Shown: in pieces, positions 25,437 through 34,238 of the stretch
How positions within the stretch are numbered: the first letter of the stretch is position 1
How the letters are laid out: each line of letters starts with the position of its first letter
Assembly: GCF_007097485.1 (NCBI RefSeq)
Contig: NZ_VKDE01000032.1
Coordinates: 1-54,039 of the forward strand
Origin: Carboxylicivirga sp. M1479
Lineage (GTDB): Bacteria > Bacteroidota > Bacteroidia > Bacteroidales > Marinilabiliaceae
Direction of reading: 5' to 3'
Length of the DNA: 54,039 nucleotides
Notes under the pieces: model-generated
The model's database searches: none
Told to the model about the DNA's origin: nothing
What the model saw: the letters and a program-made list of their open reading frames with translations, nothing else
Position numbers and translations under genes: made by a program

Positions 25437-25746
25437 TAACCCGAGTTCGACATGAAATTTATTGCTCAGATCGCTTATAAATATTGAGTTTCAAGGACTA
25501 TTTGTGAAGGCATAACTAGTCCCGATTTTTCGGGAGCGGGCTTCCGCTTAACGCGGAACAAGTAATGTCGAACGAATATGACGCAGAAAATCGATGTTTA
25601 TAAGTGGATACATTAATCTTTTCATTAAATAACCGATCTACTGCTCTAAATTTAATCGCCATAGTTTATTATGCCTCAAAAATTTAGATTGTATATCAAT
25701 CACTTAATGAAATCTGAGCTCTTAAATTTTAATCGAACTCGGGTTA
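25437..25746. mobile_element. MITE-like element with perfect 14-bp terminal inverted repeats
   Basis: TAACCCGAGTTCGA (25437-25450) and TCGAACTCGGGTTA (25733-25746) are perfect inverted repeats about 310 bp apart. Imperfect pairing continues inward to about 35 bp (GCTCAGAT on both arms). ACTAA occurs just outside or overlapping both ends (25435-25439, 25745-25749), a possible target duplication. There is no ORF inside; it holds a TCCCGATTTTTCGGGA hairpin near 25519. The right end touches the stop codon of the MATE gene. Confidence 0.65.
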
Positions 25747-27087
25747 CTAAATTTTTCTTCTCACTACTCCTTTGGTTTTCCACCTTCCTGTAAAATAATA
25801 AATGAGTGAGCCCACAAGTCCCATGCTCCAGCCTATGGGTATGGCCCACCAAATTCCATTAACCCCAAACTCTTTAGATAAAACCACCGCAAATGGGATG
25901 CGTATTATCCATAAGGAAAAAAGGGTAATGAACATGGGTATTAAAGTATCGCCTGCACCACGTAAAACGCCATGCATAACAAACATGGTAGAGAAAATCA
26001 TGTAAAATGAGCTGACGATTACCAGGTAGTTGGTGCCATGATCGATAACTGCCGCATCTTTTGTAAATACGCCCATCATTAATTCGCCAAAGAATATAAC
26101 GGTAAGCATTACCATTAGTGATATTCCCCATGCCATAAATAAGGTGGCTCTTAGTCCTTTTTTTATGCGGTCGATTTTTTGAGCACCAAGATTCTGTCCA
26201 ACAAATGCAGATAGTGCACTGGCAAGGTTGAGTGCTGGCATGGCTGCCAAAGCATCTATTTTACTGGCCACAGCAAATGCTGCTAATACATCGGTATCAA
26301 AATTGTTAACAATGCGGATGAGGGCCATAATGCCAAGGGCCACAAAGGTTTGTTGAAAGCCTGTAGGAAGTCCTATCTTAACGCTTTGTAGAAATAACTC
26401 TTTGTCAAATTTAAAGCTGAAGATGTTGAATGAAATAATTTGATGTTTCTTATTCAGGTAGATGGCTCCCGATAAAAAAGCGCCGCCTTGAGCGATGAGG
26501 GTAGCATAAGCAACGCCACTAATTCCCCAATTAAATACAACAATAAACACAATATCGAGTACGATGTTAACAATGGTTGCTATAATCATAAAATAAAGTG
26601 GAGTCATTGAATCGCCAAGGCCACGTAGTATGGACGACGTACCACTAAATCCAAAAAAAGCAACCATGCCCATCATAAATACATTAAAGTAGTCAGTTGC
26701 TAGCGGTATAATGGCTTCTTCAACATGAAGCATTCTGAATATATCTTCGCTGTAGAATATACCGACACACGTAATAAGTATCGAGGCAAAGAATAAAAAT
26801 ATATAAGTGGTATCAATGGCTCTTTTTACCTTGTCGAGGTTTTTGGCTCCGAAATACTGACTGATAATAATGGTAGCCCCACTTCCAATGCCTATCACAA
26901 AAGCAATAAGAGCATAAAATATGGGAGAGGACGCGCCGATGGCAGCAAGCGCTTCTTTCCCCAGGTAATTACCAATAATAATACTATCCACCACATGGTA
27001 TAATTGCTGCAAGAGATTACCAAGAACCATAGGTAATGCAAATCTGAAAATTAACTTAGCTTCATTGCCTATGGTGAGGTCTTTCAT
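25747..27087 (-). CDS. MATE family multidrug/sodium antiporter
   Basis: About 446 residues from the ATG at 27087 (MKDLTIGNEAKLIFRF). It has about twelve hydrophobic segments and MATE signatures in both halves: FALPMVLGNLLQQLYHVVDSIIIG at the start, GIGSGATIIISQYFGAKN, and ALSAFVGQNLGAQKIDRIKKG in the second half. Transporters of this type export drugs or metabolites in exchange for Na+ or H+; the substrate cannot be told. A longer frame starting at a TTG (27111) is less likely. Its stop abuts the MITE-like element, which may supply its 3' end. Confidence 0.9.
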   Translation of the reverse strand: MKDLTIGNEAKLIFRFALPMVLGNLLQQLYHVVDSIIIGNYLGKEALAAIGASSPIFYALIAFVIGIGSGATIIISQYFGAKNLDKVKRAIDTTYIFLFFASILITCVGIFYSEDIFRMLHVEEAIIPLATDYFNVFMMGMVAFFGFSGTSSILRGLGDSMTPLYFMIIATIVNIVLDIVFIVVFNWGISGVAYATLIAQGGAFLSGAIYLNKKHQIISFNIFSFKFDKELFLQSVKIGLPTGFQQTFVALGIMALIRIVNNFDTDVLAAFAVASKIDALAAMPALNLASALSAFVGQNLGAQKIDRIKKGLRATLFMAWGISLMVMLTVIFFGELMMGVFTKDAAVIDHGTNYLVIVSSFYMIFSTMFVMHGVLRGAGDTLIPMFITLFSLWIIRIPFAVVLSKEFGVNGIWWAIPIGWSMGLVGSLIYYFTGRWKTKGVVRRKI

Positions 27088-27209
27088 TGACTTGTTTTTA
27101 ATGCGTGACAAGTAAAACCAACGGAAAGTCTTTTTGGTTTACTAAATTCTTTAAAAAGCAGTACAAAACAAGCCAAAAAATAGTCTGTTACAAAGCGATG
27201 GCAATAAAA

Positions 27210-27240
27210 AAAGGTTGATTCTATTATAGAATCAACCTTT
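27210..27240 (-). terminator. Terminator of tnaA
   Basis: A perfect 14-bp stem AAAGGTTGATTCTA (27210-27223) / TAGAATCAACCTTT (27227-27240) with a T run on the minus strand, 21 nt after the tnaA stop. Confidence 0.88.
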
Positions 27241-27261
27241 AAGTGTGTGATGTGGTTTTAT

Positions 27262-28653
27262 TTATACCGTTTCTTTTACTGCCGGCGCTAACTCAACAGT
27301 AAAGTGACGCATTAATGGCGCTTCATCTAAAATGGTGTATCCACTTTTTATTTCATCTCTACGGTCATATACATTTTTAAGAGCCACAGCAATTACATCC
27401 ATGTGGTTGTTGGTATATACTCGACGAGGAATGGCTAATCTTAATAGCTCTAAATCTGGGTAGCGATTCTCGCGTGTTTCAGGGTCTCTGTCGGCTAATA
27501 GTGTACCTATTTCAACACCACGGATACCAGCCTCTTTGTATAGCTCAATGCCTAATGTTTGTGCTACGTACTCTTCTTTTGGAATGTGAGGTAAAAAGCG
27601 CTTTGCATCAACAAAAATGGCATGTCCACCAAACGGCTCCTGAACAGGAACGCCAAATTCTTTTAGTTTATTACCTAGATATGCCACTTGCTTAATGCGG
27701 GTTTCTAAGTAATCAAATTCGGTACCTTCATCAAGGCCTTGTGCTAAGGCATTCATATCGCGACCAGACATACCACCGTAAGTAACGAACCCTTCGTAAA
27801 TGATATTAAACTGACTTGCTTTTTTGTATAAATCCTCTTCGCGCAAGGCTATAAAACCACCCATGTTAACAATGGCATCTTTCTTACTACTCATTGTCAT
27901 GCCATCGGCATACGAATACATTTCTTTAACGATCTCTTTAATGCTCTTATCAGCATAGCCTTCTTCACGAAGCTTGATGAAATAGGCATTTTCGGCAAAG
28001 CGTGCAGAATCAAATAGCACACGAATACCATATTCTTTAGCCAATGCATATACCTCGCGCATGTTTTGCATCGATACAGGCTGACCTCCTGATGAGTTAC
28101 ATGTTACAGTAACAATAATCATCGGGATGTTTTCTTTCGGGTGAGCCTGTAAAACGTGCTCAAGCTTATTTAAATCAAGGTTTCCTTTGAATGGGTGATC
28201 CACTGTTGTATTAAAAGCTTCATCAATGGTACAATCAATAGCAGAAGCTTTTCTAAACTCGATGTGACCTTTGGTCGTATCAAAGTGTGAGTTTCCTGGA
28301 ACTACATCGCCTTCTTTTACCAAAGCAGAGAATAGCACATTTTCAGCAGCTCTTCCTTGGTGAGTTGGTAAAAAGTAGTCAAAGCCAAGGATGTTTTTAA
28401 TCGCATTTTTTAAATTGTAATACGATGATGCACCTGCATAACTTTCATCGCCTAACATCATGGCTGCCCACTGACGATCACTCATGGCACCAGTACCACT
28501 ATCGGTTAATAAATCAATAAATACCTGATCGCTACGTAGGTTAAAAAGATTGTAGTTGGCATTTTTAATCCATGCTTCTCTTTCTTCCTTAGTACTTTTG
28601 CGGATGGGTTCAACCATCTTAATCTTAAAAGATTCTGAAAAAGGTAATTCCAT
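27262..28653 (-). CDS. tnaA: Tryptophanase (tryptophan indole-lyase)
   Basis: This 463-residue PLP enzyme of the aspartate aminotransferase fold splits tryptophan into indole, pyruvate and ammonia. It aligns along its length with tryptophanase: FIDLLTDSGTGAMS, PTHQGRAAEN, FDSARFAENAYFIK, and SSKKDAIVNMGG with the Schiff-base Lys258. The paralogous tyrosine phenol-lyase has SMERG near the C-terminus; here the segment reads GVEIG, as in tryptophanase, which favours TnaA. No permease gene is adjacent. A roughly 220-nt leader with a short ORF precedes it (28780-28863). Confidence 0.92.
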   Translation of the reverse strand: MELPFSESFKIKMVEPIRKSTKEEREAWIKNANYNLFNLRSDQVFIDLLTDSGTGAMSDRQWAAMMLGDESYAGASSYYNLKNAIKNILGFDYFLPTHQGRAAENVLFSALVKEGDVVPGNSHFDTTKGHIEFRKASAIDCTIDEAFNTTVDHPFKGNLDLNKLEHVLQAHPKENIPMIIVTVTCNSSGGQPVSMQNMREVYALAKEYGIRVLFDSARFAENAYFIKLREEGYADKSIKEIVKEMYSYADGMTMSSKKDAIVNMGGFIALREEDLYKKASQFNIIYEGFVTYGGMSGRDMNALAQGLDEGTEFDYLETRIKQVAYLGNKLKEFGVPVQEPFGGHAIFVDAKRFLPHIPKEEYVAQTLGIELYKEAGIRGVEIGTLLADRDPETRENRYPDLELLRLAIPRRVYTNNHMDVIAVALKNVYDRRDEIKSGYTILDEAPLMRHFTVELAPAVKETV

Positions 28654-28760
28654 TATGTAAAGTTTTTATGATATATCAATTGTTCAATCAACAATACAAA
28701 GCAGCAATGCTACCATGAGCGTGATTATTAATTTGTTTCGAGAAAATAATATTGGAAAGA

Positions 28761-28777
28761 ACTAACTTGGAGTTAGT
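28761..28777 (-). promoter_or_regulatory. Hairpin just after the tnaA leader ORF
   Basis: ACTAACT (28761-28767) / AGTTAGT (28771-28777), a 7-bp stem with a 3-nt loop, starts 2 nt after the stop of the short leader ORF on the minus strand. The T-rich tail is weak. Confidence 0.45.
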
Positions 28778-28779
28778 GA

Positions 28780-28863
28780 CTAATAGGCGAACTCGTCTCT
28801 GTTCTTAATGTTTAAGAAGACACGGTCGCATAATGCAGATTGTATGTGGAATGTTACCATCAT
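28780..28863 (-). CDS. Possible 27-residue leader peptide upstream of tnaA
   Basis: A short frame starts with two ATG codons (28863, 28860), right after a predicted promoter, and ends about 125 nt before tnaA. Its sequence has mixed residues like a real protein: MMVTFHIQSALCDRVF followed by LNIKNRDEFAY. It has no Trp, unlike E. coli TnaC. A hairpin follows the stop at once. Translation-coupled control of tnaA is inferred from position only. Confidence 0.4.
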   Translation of the reverse strand: MMVTFHIQSALCDRVFLNIKNRDEFAY

Positions 28864-28878
28864 CGTTAATTCTGTTTG

Positions 28879-28907
28879 CAAATGTAAAAAACAATACGTA
28901 CTCACAA
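28879..28907 (-). promoter_or_regulatory. Possible tnaA promoter
   Basis: On the minus strand: TTG (28907-28905), an 18-nt spacer, then TACATTTG (28886-28879). Transcription would begin about 10 nt before the short leader ORF and about 220 nt before tnaA. The rest of the divergent gap to 29131 shows no other clear signal. Confidence 0.5.
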
Positions 28908-29131
28908 AAATATGGAATGTTAAAAATCGTAAGTTAGCAGCTGTTTGTTGTATGTGATGGTGTGTTAATTGGCTTTTGTGTAGGTTTTTATGGGTGCTTA
29001 TGATTTTTCGCATGCTTATGTGGTGGTAAATGTTTGATGTGATAATTTATAGCAGTACTAGGCTATATTAAATTTCATGTTATTTTTGTTCTTAAATTCA
29101 CTGCACGCACCTTTTATCGGCTTTAATAACT

Positions 29132-30562
29132 ATGAAATGTATTTCTAAGGCATATTTGAACATTATAATCCTTTGGGCTATTATGATATTTGCTAGCATT
29201 GGAAATATGAATGGGCAGATGCAGGCTTTTGGTTTGGATTGGCGTTATTGGACAAACAACTCCTTTGAGCAAAAGCAATGGCAAAACACCCTGTATAAGT
29301 ATAAAGAAAGTGGTGAAAAACAATTCTTAAGGCAATCGTACATTGTTAATTATATATTACAAGATGTTGAAGAACAAAAGCGATTTGAAACCTTTTTATT
29401 CGCTCCCTTGCACGATTATAAAGTGGAAACTTATAAGTTTGAAGCTAAGTTTAGGGTGCCAATTTTTCCATTAATTTGGTATTACCCTCAGTTTTATACG
29501 CAACGGGAGTTAGATGAGTATCAGGAGTTGATGAACTCTACCTCTTTTTCAAATCAATTAGCAGATGAATTTACCAATCGTTATTTTCTAACGGAAGCAA
29601 GGGATACATACATTTTTAGTCATCCCAATCAAATAAAGCTATCCTGGGACTCAATCCCAGATGCACCTCAAATTGGTTTGGGTGGCTTTTTGTCAAGGCG
29701 ATCAGCTCGTGATGGTATAAATATGTTACTACGCGATAATGATTTTGATACGCACCCCAGTCTTGAAAAAATAAAGTTCACATCTGGGCCTTGGACTTTA
29801 AAGGGTACTGAAAACATTCTGGTGGCGCAAGGGTATGTTAATAATTGGGTTAAAGGAGGAGAGAGTAGTATTAGTTTAGGAAGTGACTTAAGGTTAATTG
29901 CTAATTATAAAAAAGATAAAAACGAATGGGATAGCTATATCATTCATAAAGTTGGTATCATCTCAACGGAGAATGACCCTAGTAGGGTTAATACAGATTT
30001 AATTGAAATAAATACCAAATACGGTTTAAAGGCATCCGACAAATGGTACTATAGTTTTCTGTATAATTTTAAAACGCAGTTTTTTAATGCGTATGATAAA
30101 GATGAAATACTTTTATCTGGCTTTCTTGCACCAGCCTATATGTCATTTGCTCTGGGTATGGATTTTAAGCATAAGGACAAATTTACGTTACTTCTTTCTC
30201 CTATAACATCGCGTGTTACTTTAGTGGCAGATACCAGTAAATATGATCAAACCAAGTTTGGTATAGATCCAGATAAAAGCATCGATATCGTAAATGGTAT
30301 CTCGGTCGTTAATAATTTTGCCTATCAATTGTCGCAAGAATTTAAAATTTCATCTCGTTTTGATGCTTTCTACCAGTTTTTAGGAAAGGTAAAAGAAGGA
30401 AAAGATAGGCAGGTTCAAATAGACTGGGAGGTTATTCTTGATATGCGTATTAACAGGTATTTATCAACACGTATTTTAGCGCATGCAAGGTATTTTACCA
30501 ATGAATCATCCAAAATTCAATTTCGCGAAAATTTCATGATAACTTTTAGTTACAACTTTTAA
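29132..30562 (+). CDS. DUF3078 domain-containing outer-membrane-type protein
   Basis: 476 residues with an N-terminal signal peptide (to about residue 29, NMNGQ). The C-terminal two thirds match the DUF3078 pattern: WTLKGTENILVAQGYVNNWVKGGESS, LIANYKKDKNEWDSYI, TKYGLKASDKWYYSFLYNFKTQFF, and a C-terminus ending in FMITFSYNF, aromatic as in outer-membrane beta barrels. The function of the family is unknown. The N-terminal 180 residues look specific to this protein. It is probably monocistronic and divergent from tnaA. Confidence 0.82.
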   Translation: MKCISKAYLNIIILWAIMIFASIGNMNGQMQAFGLDWRYWTNNSFEQKQWQNTLYKYKESGEKQFLRQSYIVNYILQDVEEQKRFETFLFAPLHDYKVETYKFEAKFRVPIFPLIWYYPQFYTQRELDEYQELMNSTSFSNQLADEFTNRYFLTEARDTYIFSHPNQIKLSWDSIPDAPQIGLGGFLSRRSARDGINMLLRDNDFDTHPSLEKIKFTSGPWTLKGTENILVAQGYVNNWVKGGESSISLGSDLRLIANYKKDKNEWDSYIIHKVGIISTENDPSRVNTDLIEINTKYGLKASDKWYYSFLYNFKTQFFNAYDKDEILLSGFLAPAYMSFALGMDFKHKDKFTLLLSPITSRVTLVADTSKYDQTKFGIDPDKSIDIVNGISVVNNFAYQLSQEFKISSRFDAFYQFLGKVKEGKDRQVQIDWEVILDMRINRYLSTRILAHARYFTNESSKIQFRENFMITFSYNF

Positions 30563-30652
30563 AACCTACTGTTAATCAATGCGTAATAATTACATAACTT
30601 TCAATTTAACTTCTTTTAACTTTAGTTATTATGCGTTAGTGATAAAACGCTT

Positions 30653-30660
30653 TAAATTTG
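30653..30660 (+). promoter_or_regulatory. -7 box before a candidate small RNA
   Basis: TAAATTTG matches TAnnTTTG and lies about 90 nt after the DUF3078 stop. The next downstream gene starts 420 nt away, with another box closer to it. Confidence 0.45.
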
Positions 30661-30666
30661 CACTGT

Positions 30667-30855
30667 AAGAAAAACGAAAAAGTTTGTTTTCGATCAATAA
30701 AAAAATGAAACCTTTTTTTATTTCTTGCGTAACAATGATTACAAGACACCTTAAGTGTCAATAAAAATATTGAGTAAGTTTTCTCATAGTTTAGGGTTAG
30801 GTTTGGTTAAAAGTTGAAAGTCGTCTTAAAGAATGCTTTAAGGCGGCTTTCTTAT
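30667..30855 (+). ncRNA. Candidate small RNA of about 190 nt
   Basis: Bounded by the box at 30653-30660 and a strong terminator-like hairpin, GAAAGTCGTCTTAAAG (30816-30831) / CTTTAAGGCGGCTTTC (30836-30851), 16 bp with two G-T pairs, followed by TTATTTTAT. Inside are hairpins CGAAAA/TTTTCG (30675-30692) and GACAC/GTGTC (30745-30759). No ORF fits. It could instead be a long 3' UTR of the DUF3078 gene. Confidence 0.4.
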
Positions 30856-30997
30856 TTTATATAAGTCAAGAATTTAGCTAAGTTAGATATCTTGCAAAAC
30901 TTCATAATGTTTGCTTCTCGAATTTTCGAATATTTGTATTTTCATTCACGTTTTATTTGATAGTCGATGTCTTATCGATTTATAAGAATATATTATT

Positions 30998-31005
30998 TAC
31001 ATTTG
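30998..31005 (+). promoter_or_regulatory. -7 box of the PUL regulator
   Basis: TACATTTG matches TAnnTTTG, about 78 nt before the ATG at 31083. No clear TTG partner. Confidence 0.45.
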
Positions 31006-31082
31006 TTTTGGAGGCTCAACTGACTACTCATTAAAATTTAGGGGGCAAAATACGATTAAATAACAATCGCATTTTCAATATT

Positions 31083-33755
31083 ATGGGAATCTTAAGAAGC
31101 GTTTTTATAAGCATTTTTCTTTGTGTAACAATTGCAATACACGCAATTGATTATACATACTTATCTGATATTAGCACATTTGATAAAGAAGACTATGGTG
31201 CAGGACGTCAGAATTGGGACATTGATGTTGATGATGATAATGTTATATACATTGCTAACACCAATGGGCTTCTCCGATATATTTATGGTCAATGGACCCT
31301 CAATGAACTTCCGTCTGGAAAATCATTACGAGCGATTTCATTTTATAGGAATACGATATGGTGTGGAGGTGATGAAATTGGCTTCTTTAATGTTGATGAT
31401 AAAGGGAATTTAACATACGAGTATCTTGCTGATGTTTATGGTTATGTATGGAATATTGAAACTAATGGCGATAATGTATTTTTTCAGTCTAGCAATATAA
31501 TCACCGTTTATAATATTAGAACTAAAAGTCTTGCACAATTCACATTCCCGAATGGATTGTCGGGTTTGGGCAAATGGCAGAATAAAGTTTGGACAATCAG
31601 TAATGATAGAGGCTTAGGAACCTTAGATTTTGATGGTTTTAATTTAGTCAAGCCATTCCCCAAAGGTCAGGATCAGGAAGTGAGAGTATTGTTTGAACAC
31701 AATGACCAATTGTATATTGTGCTGTTTAATGGTGAAGTGTTAGCTTTTGATGGACATGATTTTAATATGATTCGCATACCGGAACAGTTAACGTGTTTCT
31801 CTGCGATAAATTATGATGATAGTAACTTCTATATTGGATCTGTTTTAAAAGGAATTATTCCTGTTAAACGAGAAGGGGACCAGGTTTATATTCAAAGGAA
31901 AATACAACAAGAGCAAGGGTTGTTAGATAATACTGTTCTTTCTTTAGCTGTTGATAGAGATGGTAATTTGTGGGCAGGATTAGATTATGGTATTGCAAAA
32001 GTTAATAAGGAAAGTCTTCTTAAATCGATCATAAACAGGGGAGCAGCTTATGATATTATAATACATAATGGCACTACTTATATAGCTACAAATAAAGGAC
32101 TTTATGCGAATTTTAATTCGGCAGATTTTTTATTAGTTGAAGGAACAGAAGGGCAAGTTTGGGGGCTTAAAGAAACGGATGCCGGCTTATTCGCTTGTCA
32201 CAATAAAGGTCTAATTCTGATAAATAATGCGACTTCACAAATAGTGTATGACAAAGTTGGTGTTATGGATGTCGATCAGGTCGGTGCCTCAAATCAATAT
32301 ATTTTTTCGGCCTACACTGGTACTATATGGGTAGAGAAAATTGGGCAATCGTTTATAGAAAAGCGCAACCTTGGTCTGTGGGGGAATCCAAAAATTGACT
32401 ATGATGAAATCAGTAACAGTGTGTGGGCACGTGGAGGTAGTGCTGATACAATTATTCATCGTATTTTGTTGGATGATGAGGAATGTATTGTTAGTGAAAT
32501 ATCTATGAGAGATGTATTTGCTACGACGCAAGGATTGTTTTTTTATGACGGAAATGTCTTCTTTGAATTTATTGATGGTGATTTCAAAAAGAGCCGTTTG
32601 ACCCTGGTGCAAGGTATTCAAGGAGCAGGAATTACTGCATTAGAAGTATCGTCGGAAAATAATATTGCCATATATATACAGAATGATGAGTTGAAGATGA
32701 TTGAAGAGTTAGCTGATGGCTCTACTGTAGTTCATGGTAAGTTGTTAAGCGAATTAAATAATGATATACTCGAGCAGTTTGAATGTATTAAAATACATGA
32801 TAAGCTATTATATGTGGCTACTGAGAGGGGGGTGAAGGTTTTACCTTTAAATCGAAGATATAATCACCAGGCCCTAAAAGATCCTATAATCTCGCAAATT
32901 GAAATCACCTATAATAACTCACATACTCCTCAAACGTTATATTACCCTTATACCAATAAAGCCCTCAAATTAGCCAGTCGTCAATTTAAAACAATAACCT
33001 TATCCTTTGCCGATAAAAAGAAAAAGGAAATAGAGTACCGTTATCGCCTTTTGCCATACAACGAAGAGTGGTCTGATTGGTCTTTTTCTCAGAAGCAGAT
33101 AGCCTACGGGGATTTAAAACCTCGTGATTATACCTTTGAACTTGAATGTCGATATAATGGAACCATCGAAAGAAAAACGACTGTTCCAATAATAATCGAA
33201 GGAATTGAATACTATTACCTACGTATTGGTATATTGTTTTTTATACTTATTGCTATTAGTTTGATAGTTGTGCAGTATGGAAAGAATCAGAAGCTTAGAC
33301 TAAAGAATAAGTATGATAAAAAACGTTCTGCAGAGGAACAGGTTCAGGCTAAAAAGGAGCAACTGCTTCAGTTTACTGAAGTTATCAGGCACAAGAATGC
33401 ATTTTTAGTGGAAGTGCGAGGGGCGCTAGCTCAGATGAAAAATAGTGCTGCATCTCGATGGGTAAACAAGATCGATCATGAAATAAATCAAGAGAAAAAA
33501 GACTTCCTTTTTCATAAGTTGTTTTCTGAGGATCACCAGGATTTCACTCAACGTATATCGTCACAATTTGAAACCTTAACGCCTCATGATTTACGCTTAA
33601 TCTCGTTTATTCGAATTAATGCCAACACCAGTGAAATTGCTCAATTTTTAAATATTTCAACAAGTAGTGTCGATACTGCTCGTTATCGATTGCGTAAGAA
33701 ACTAAATTTAGAACATTCTCAAAACCTTAATAAGTTTATTAGAGAGTATCAATAA
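31083..33755 (+). CDS. Membrane-bound PUL regulator: sensor propeller, Y_Y_Y domain, transmembrane helix, LuxR-type HTH
   Basis: 890 residues. A signal peptide (1-22) leads into a periplasmic beta-propeller of two-component-regulator type (repeats such as LSLAVDRDGNLWAGLDYGIAKV). A Y_Y_Y domain follows (EIEYRYRLLPYNEEWSDWS...YTFELECRYNG), then one transmembrane helix (about 710-730), a coiled coil and a C-terminal LuxR/GerE-type helix-turn-helix (TPHDLRLISFIRINANTSEIAQFLNISTSSVDTARYRLRKKL). It has no histidine kinase or receiver domain, so it differs from hybrid two-component systems; the sensed signal would pass straight through the membrane to the DNA-binding domain. Lying just upstream of susC on the same strand, it is the likely activator of this PUL. 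Confidence 0.88.
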   Translation: MGILRSVFISIFLCVTIAIHAIDYTYLSDISTFDKEDYGAGRQNWDIDVDDDNVIYIANTNGLLRYIYGQWTLNELPSGKSLRAISFYRNTIWCGGDEIGFFNVDDKGNLTYEYLADVYGYVWNIETNGDNVFFQSSNIITVYNIRTKSLAQFTFPNGLSGLGKWQNKVWTISNDRGLGTLDFDGFNLVKPFPKGQDQEVRVLFEHNDQLYIVLFNGEVLAFDGHDFNMIRIPEQLTCFSAINYDDSNFYIGSVLKGIIPVKREGDQVYIQRKIQQEQGLLDNTVLSLAVDRDGNLWAGLDYGIAKVNKESLLKSIINRGAAYDIIIHNGTTYIATNKGLYANFNSADFLLVEGTEGQVWGLKETDAGLFACHNKGLILINNATSQIVYDKVGVMDVDQVGASNQYIFSAYTGTIWVEKIGQSFIEKRNLGLWGNPKIDYDEISNSVWARGGSADTIIHRILLDDEECIVSEISMRDVFATTQGLFFYDGNVFFEFIDGDFKKSRLTLVQGIQGAGITALEVSSENNIAIYIQNDELKMIEELADGSTVVHGKLLSELNNDILEQFECIKIHDKLLYVATERGVKVLPLNRRYNHQALKDPIISQIEITYNNSHTPQTLYYPYTNKALKLASRQFKTITLSFADKKKKEIEYRYRLLPYNEEWSDWSFSQKQIAYGDLKPRDYTFELECRYNGTIERKTTVPIIIEGIEYYYLRIGILFFILIAISLIVVQYGKNQKLRLKNKYDKKRSAEEQVQAKKEQLLQFTEVIRHKNAFLVEVRGALAQMKNSAASRWVNKIDHEINQEKKDFLFHKLFSEDHQDFTQRISSQFETLTPHDLRLISFIRINANTSEIAQFLNISTSSVDTARYRLRKKLNLEHSQNLNKFIREYQ

Positions 33756-34238
33756 GGTTTTTTCTACAATTAATTTAGCCCTAAGTAAGATTCATTCCTA
33801 TTTATATTGCTACGCTAAGCAGATTTGTTTCTACTGGTTAAAGAACTAATTGCATTATAGAAAAGTAATAATGTGTTAAAGTTTTGCAGCTCATTTAACC
33901 TTGTTTTTACTATTTATGTATACCCAATAGTTGCTTTGATGTCCACTTTTTAGCAATTATATGACATTACATATGCTCTTAGGAAGCATTTTTAGAGCTT
34001 GTTTTTCTTCAATAACATAAAGATTTATTGTTTTATTTTGATTGTGTATTTGCCTTTAATTCAGGCTTTAATGCATGTGTGTCTATGGTTTCTATACCAC
34101 TTGTTTTACTTGTCTACTGTTAGTCTATGTCCTTTATGATGGGAATTGTTCCCTAAAATCTACTTTCGTCAGTGGTACATGATAAGAAATGTGAAATTTT
34201 AATGAAGAAGATTAAAATCCTCAAAAACTAAATACAAT
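33756..34238 (+). promoter_or_regulatory. susC upstream region with a perfect palindrome
   Basis: A 483-bp gap with no ORF. At 34141-34153 lies GGGAATTGTTCCC (5-bp arms, 3-nt centre), eight nt before TACTTTCG (34161-34168), a near -7 box. This is a plausible operator for the PUL regulator; nothing else stands out in the gap. Confidence 0.4.

Noticed and set aside
27262-28653. Tyrosine phenol-lyase instead of tryptophanase
   Set aside because: The C-terminal substrate-site segment reads GVEIG as in tryptophanase, not SMERG as in tyrosine phenol-lyase.
31083-33755. Hybrid two-component system
   Set aside because: Propeller and Y_Y_Y domains are present, but there is no histidine kinase, receiver or AraC domain; the C-terminus is a LuxR-type HTH.
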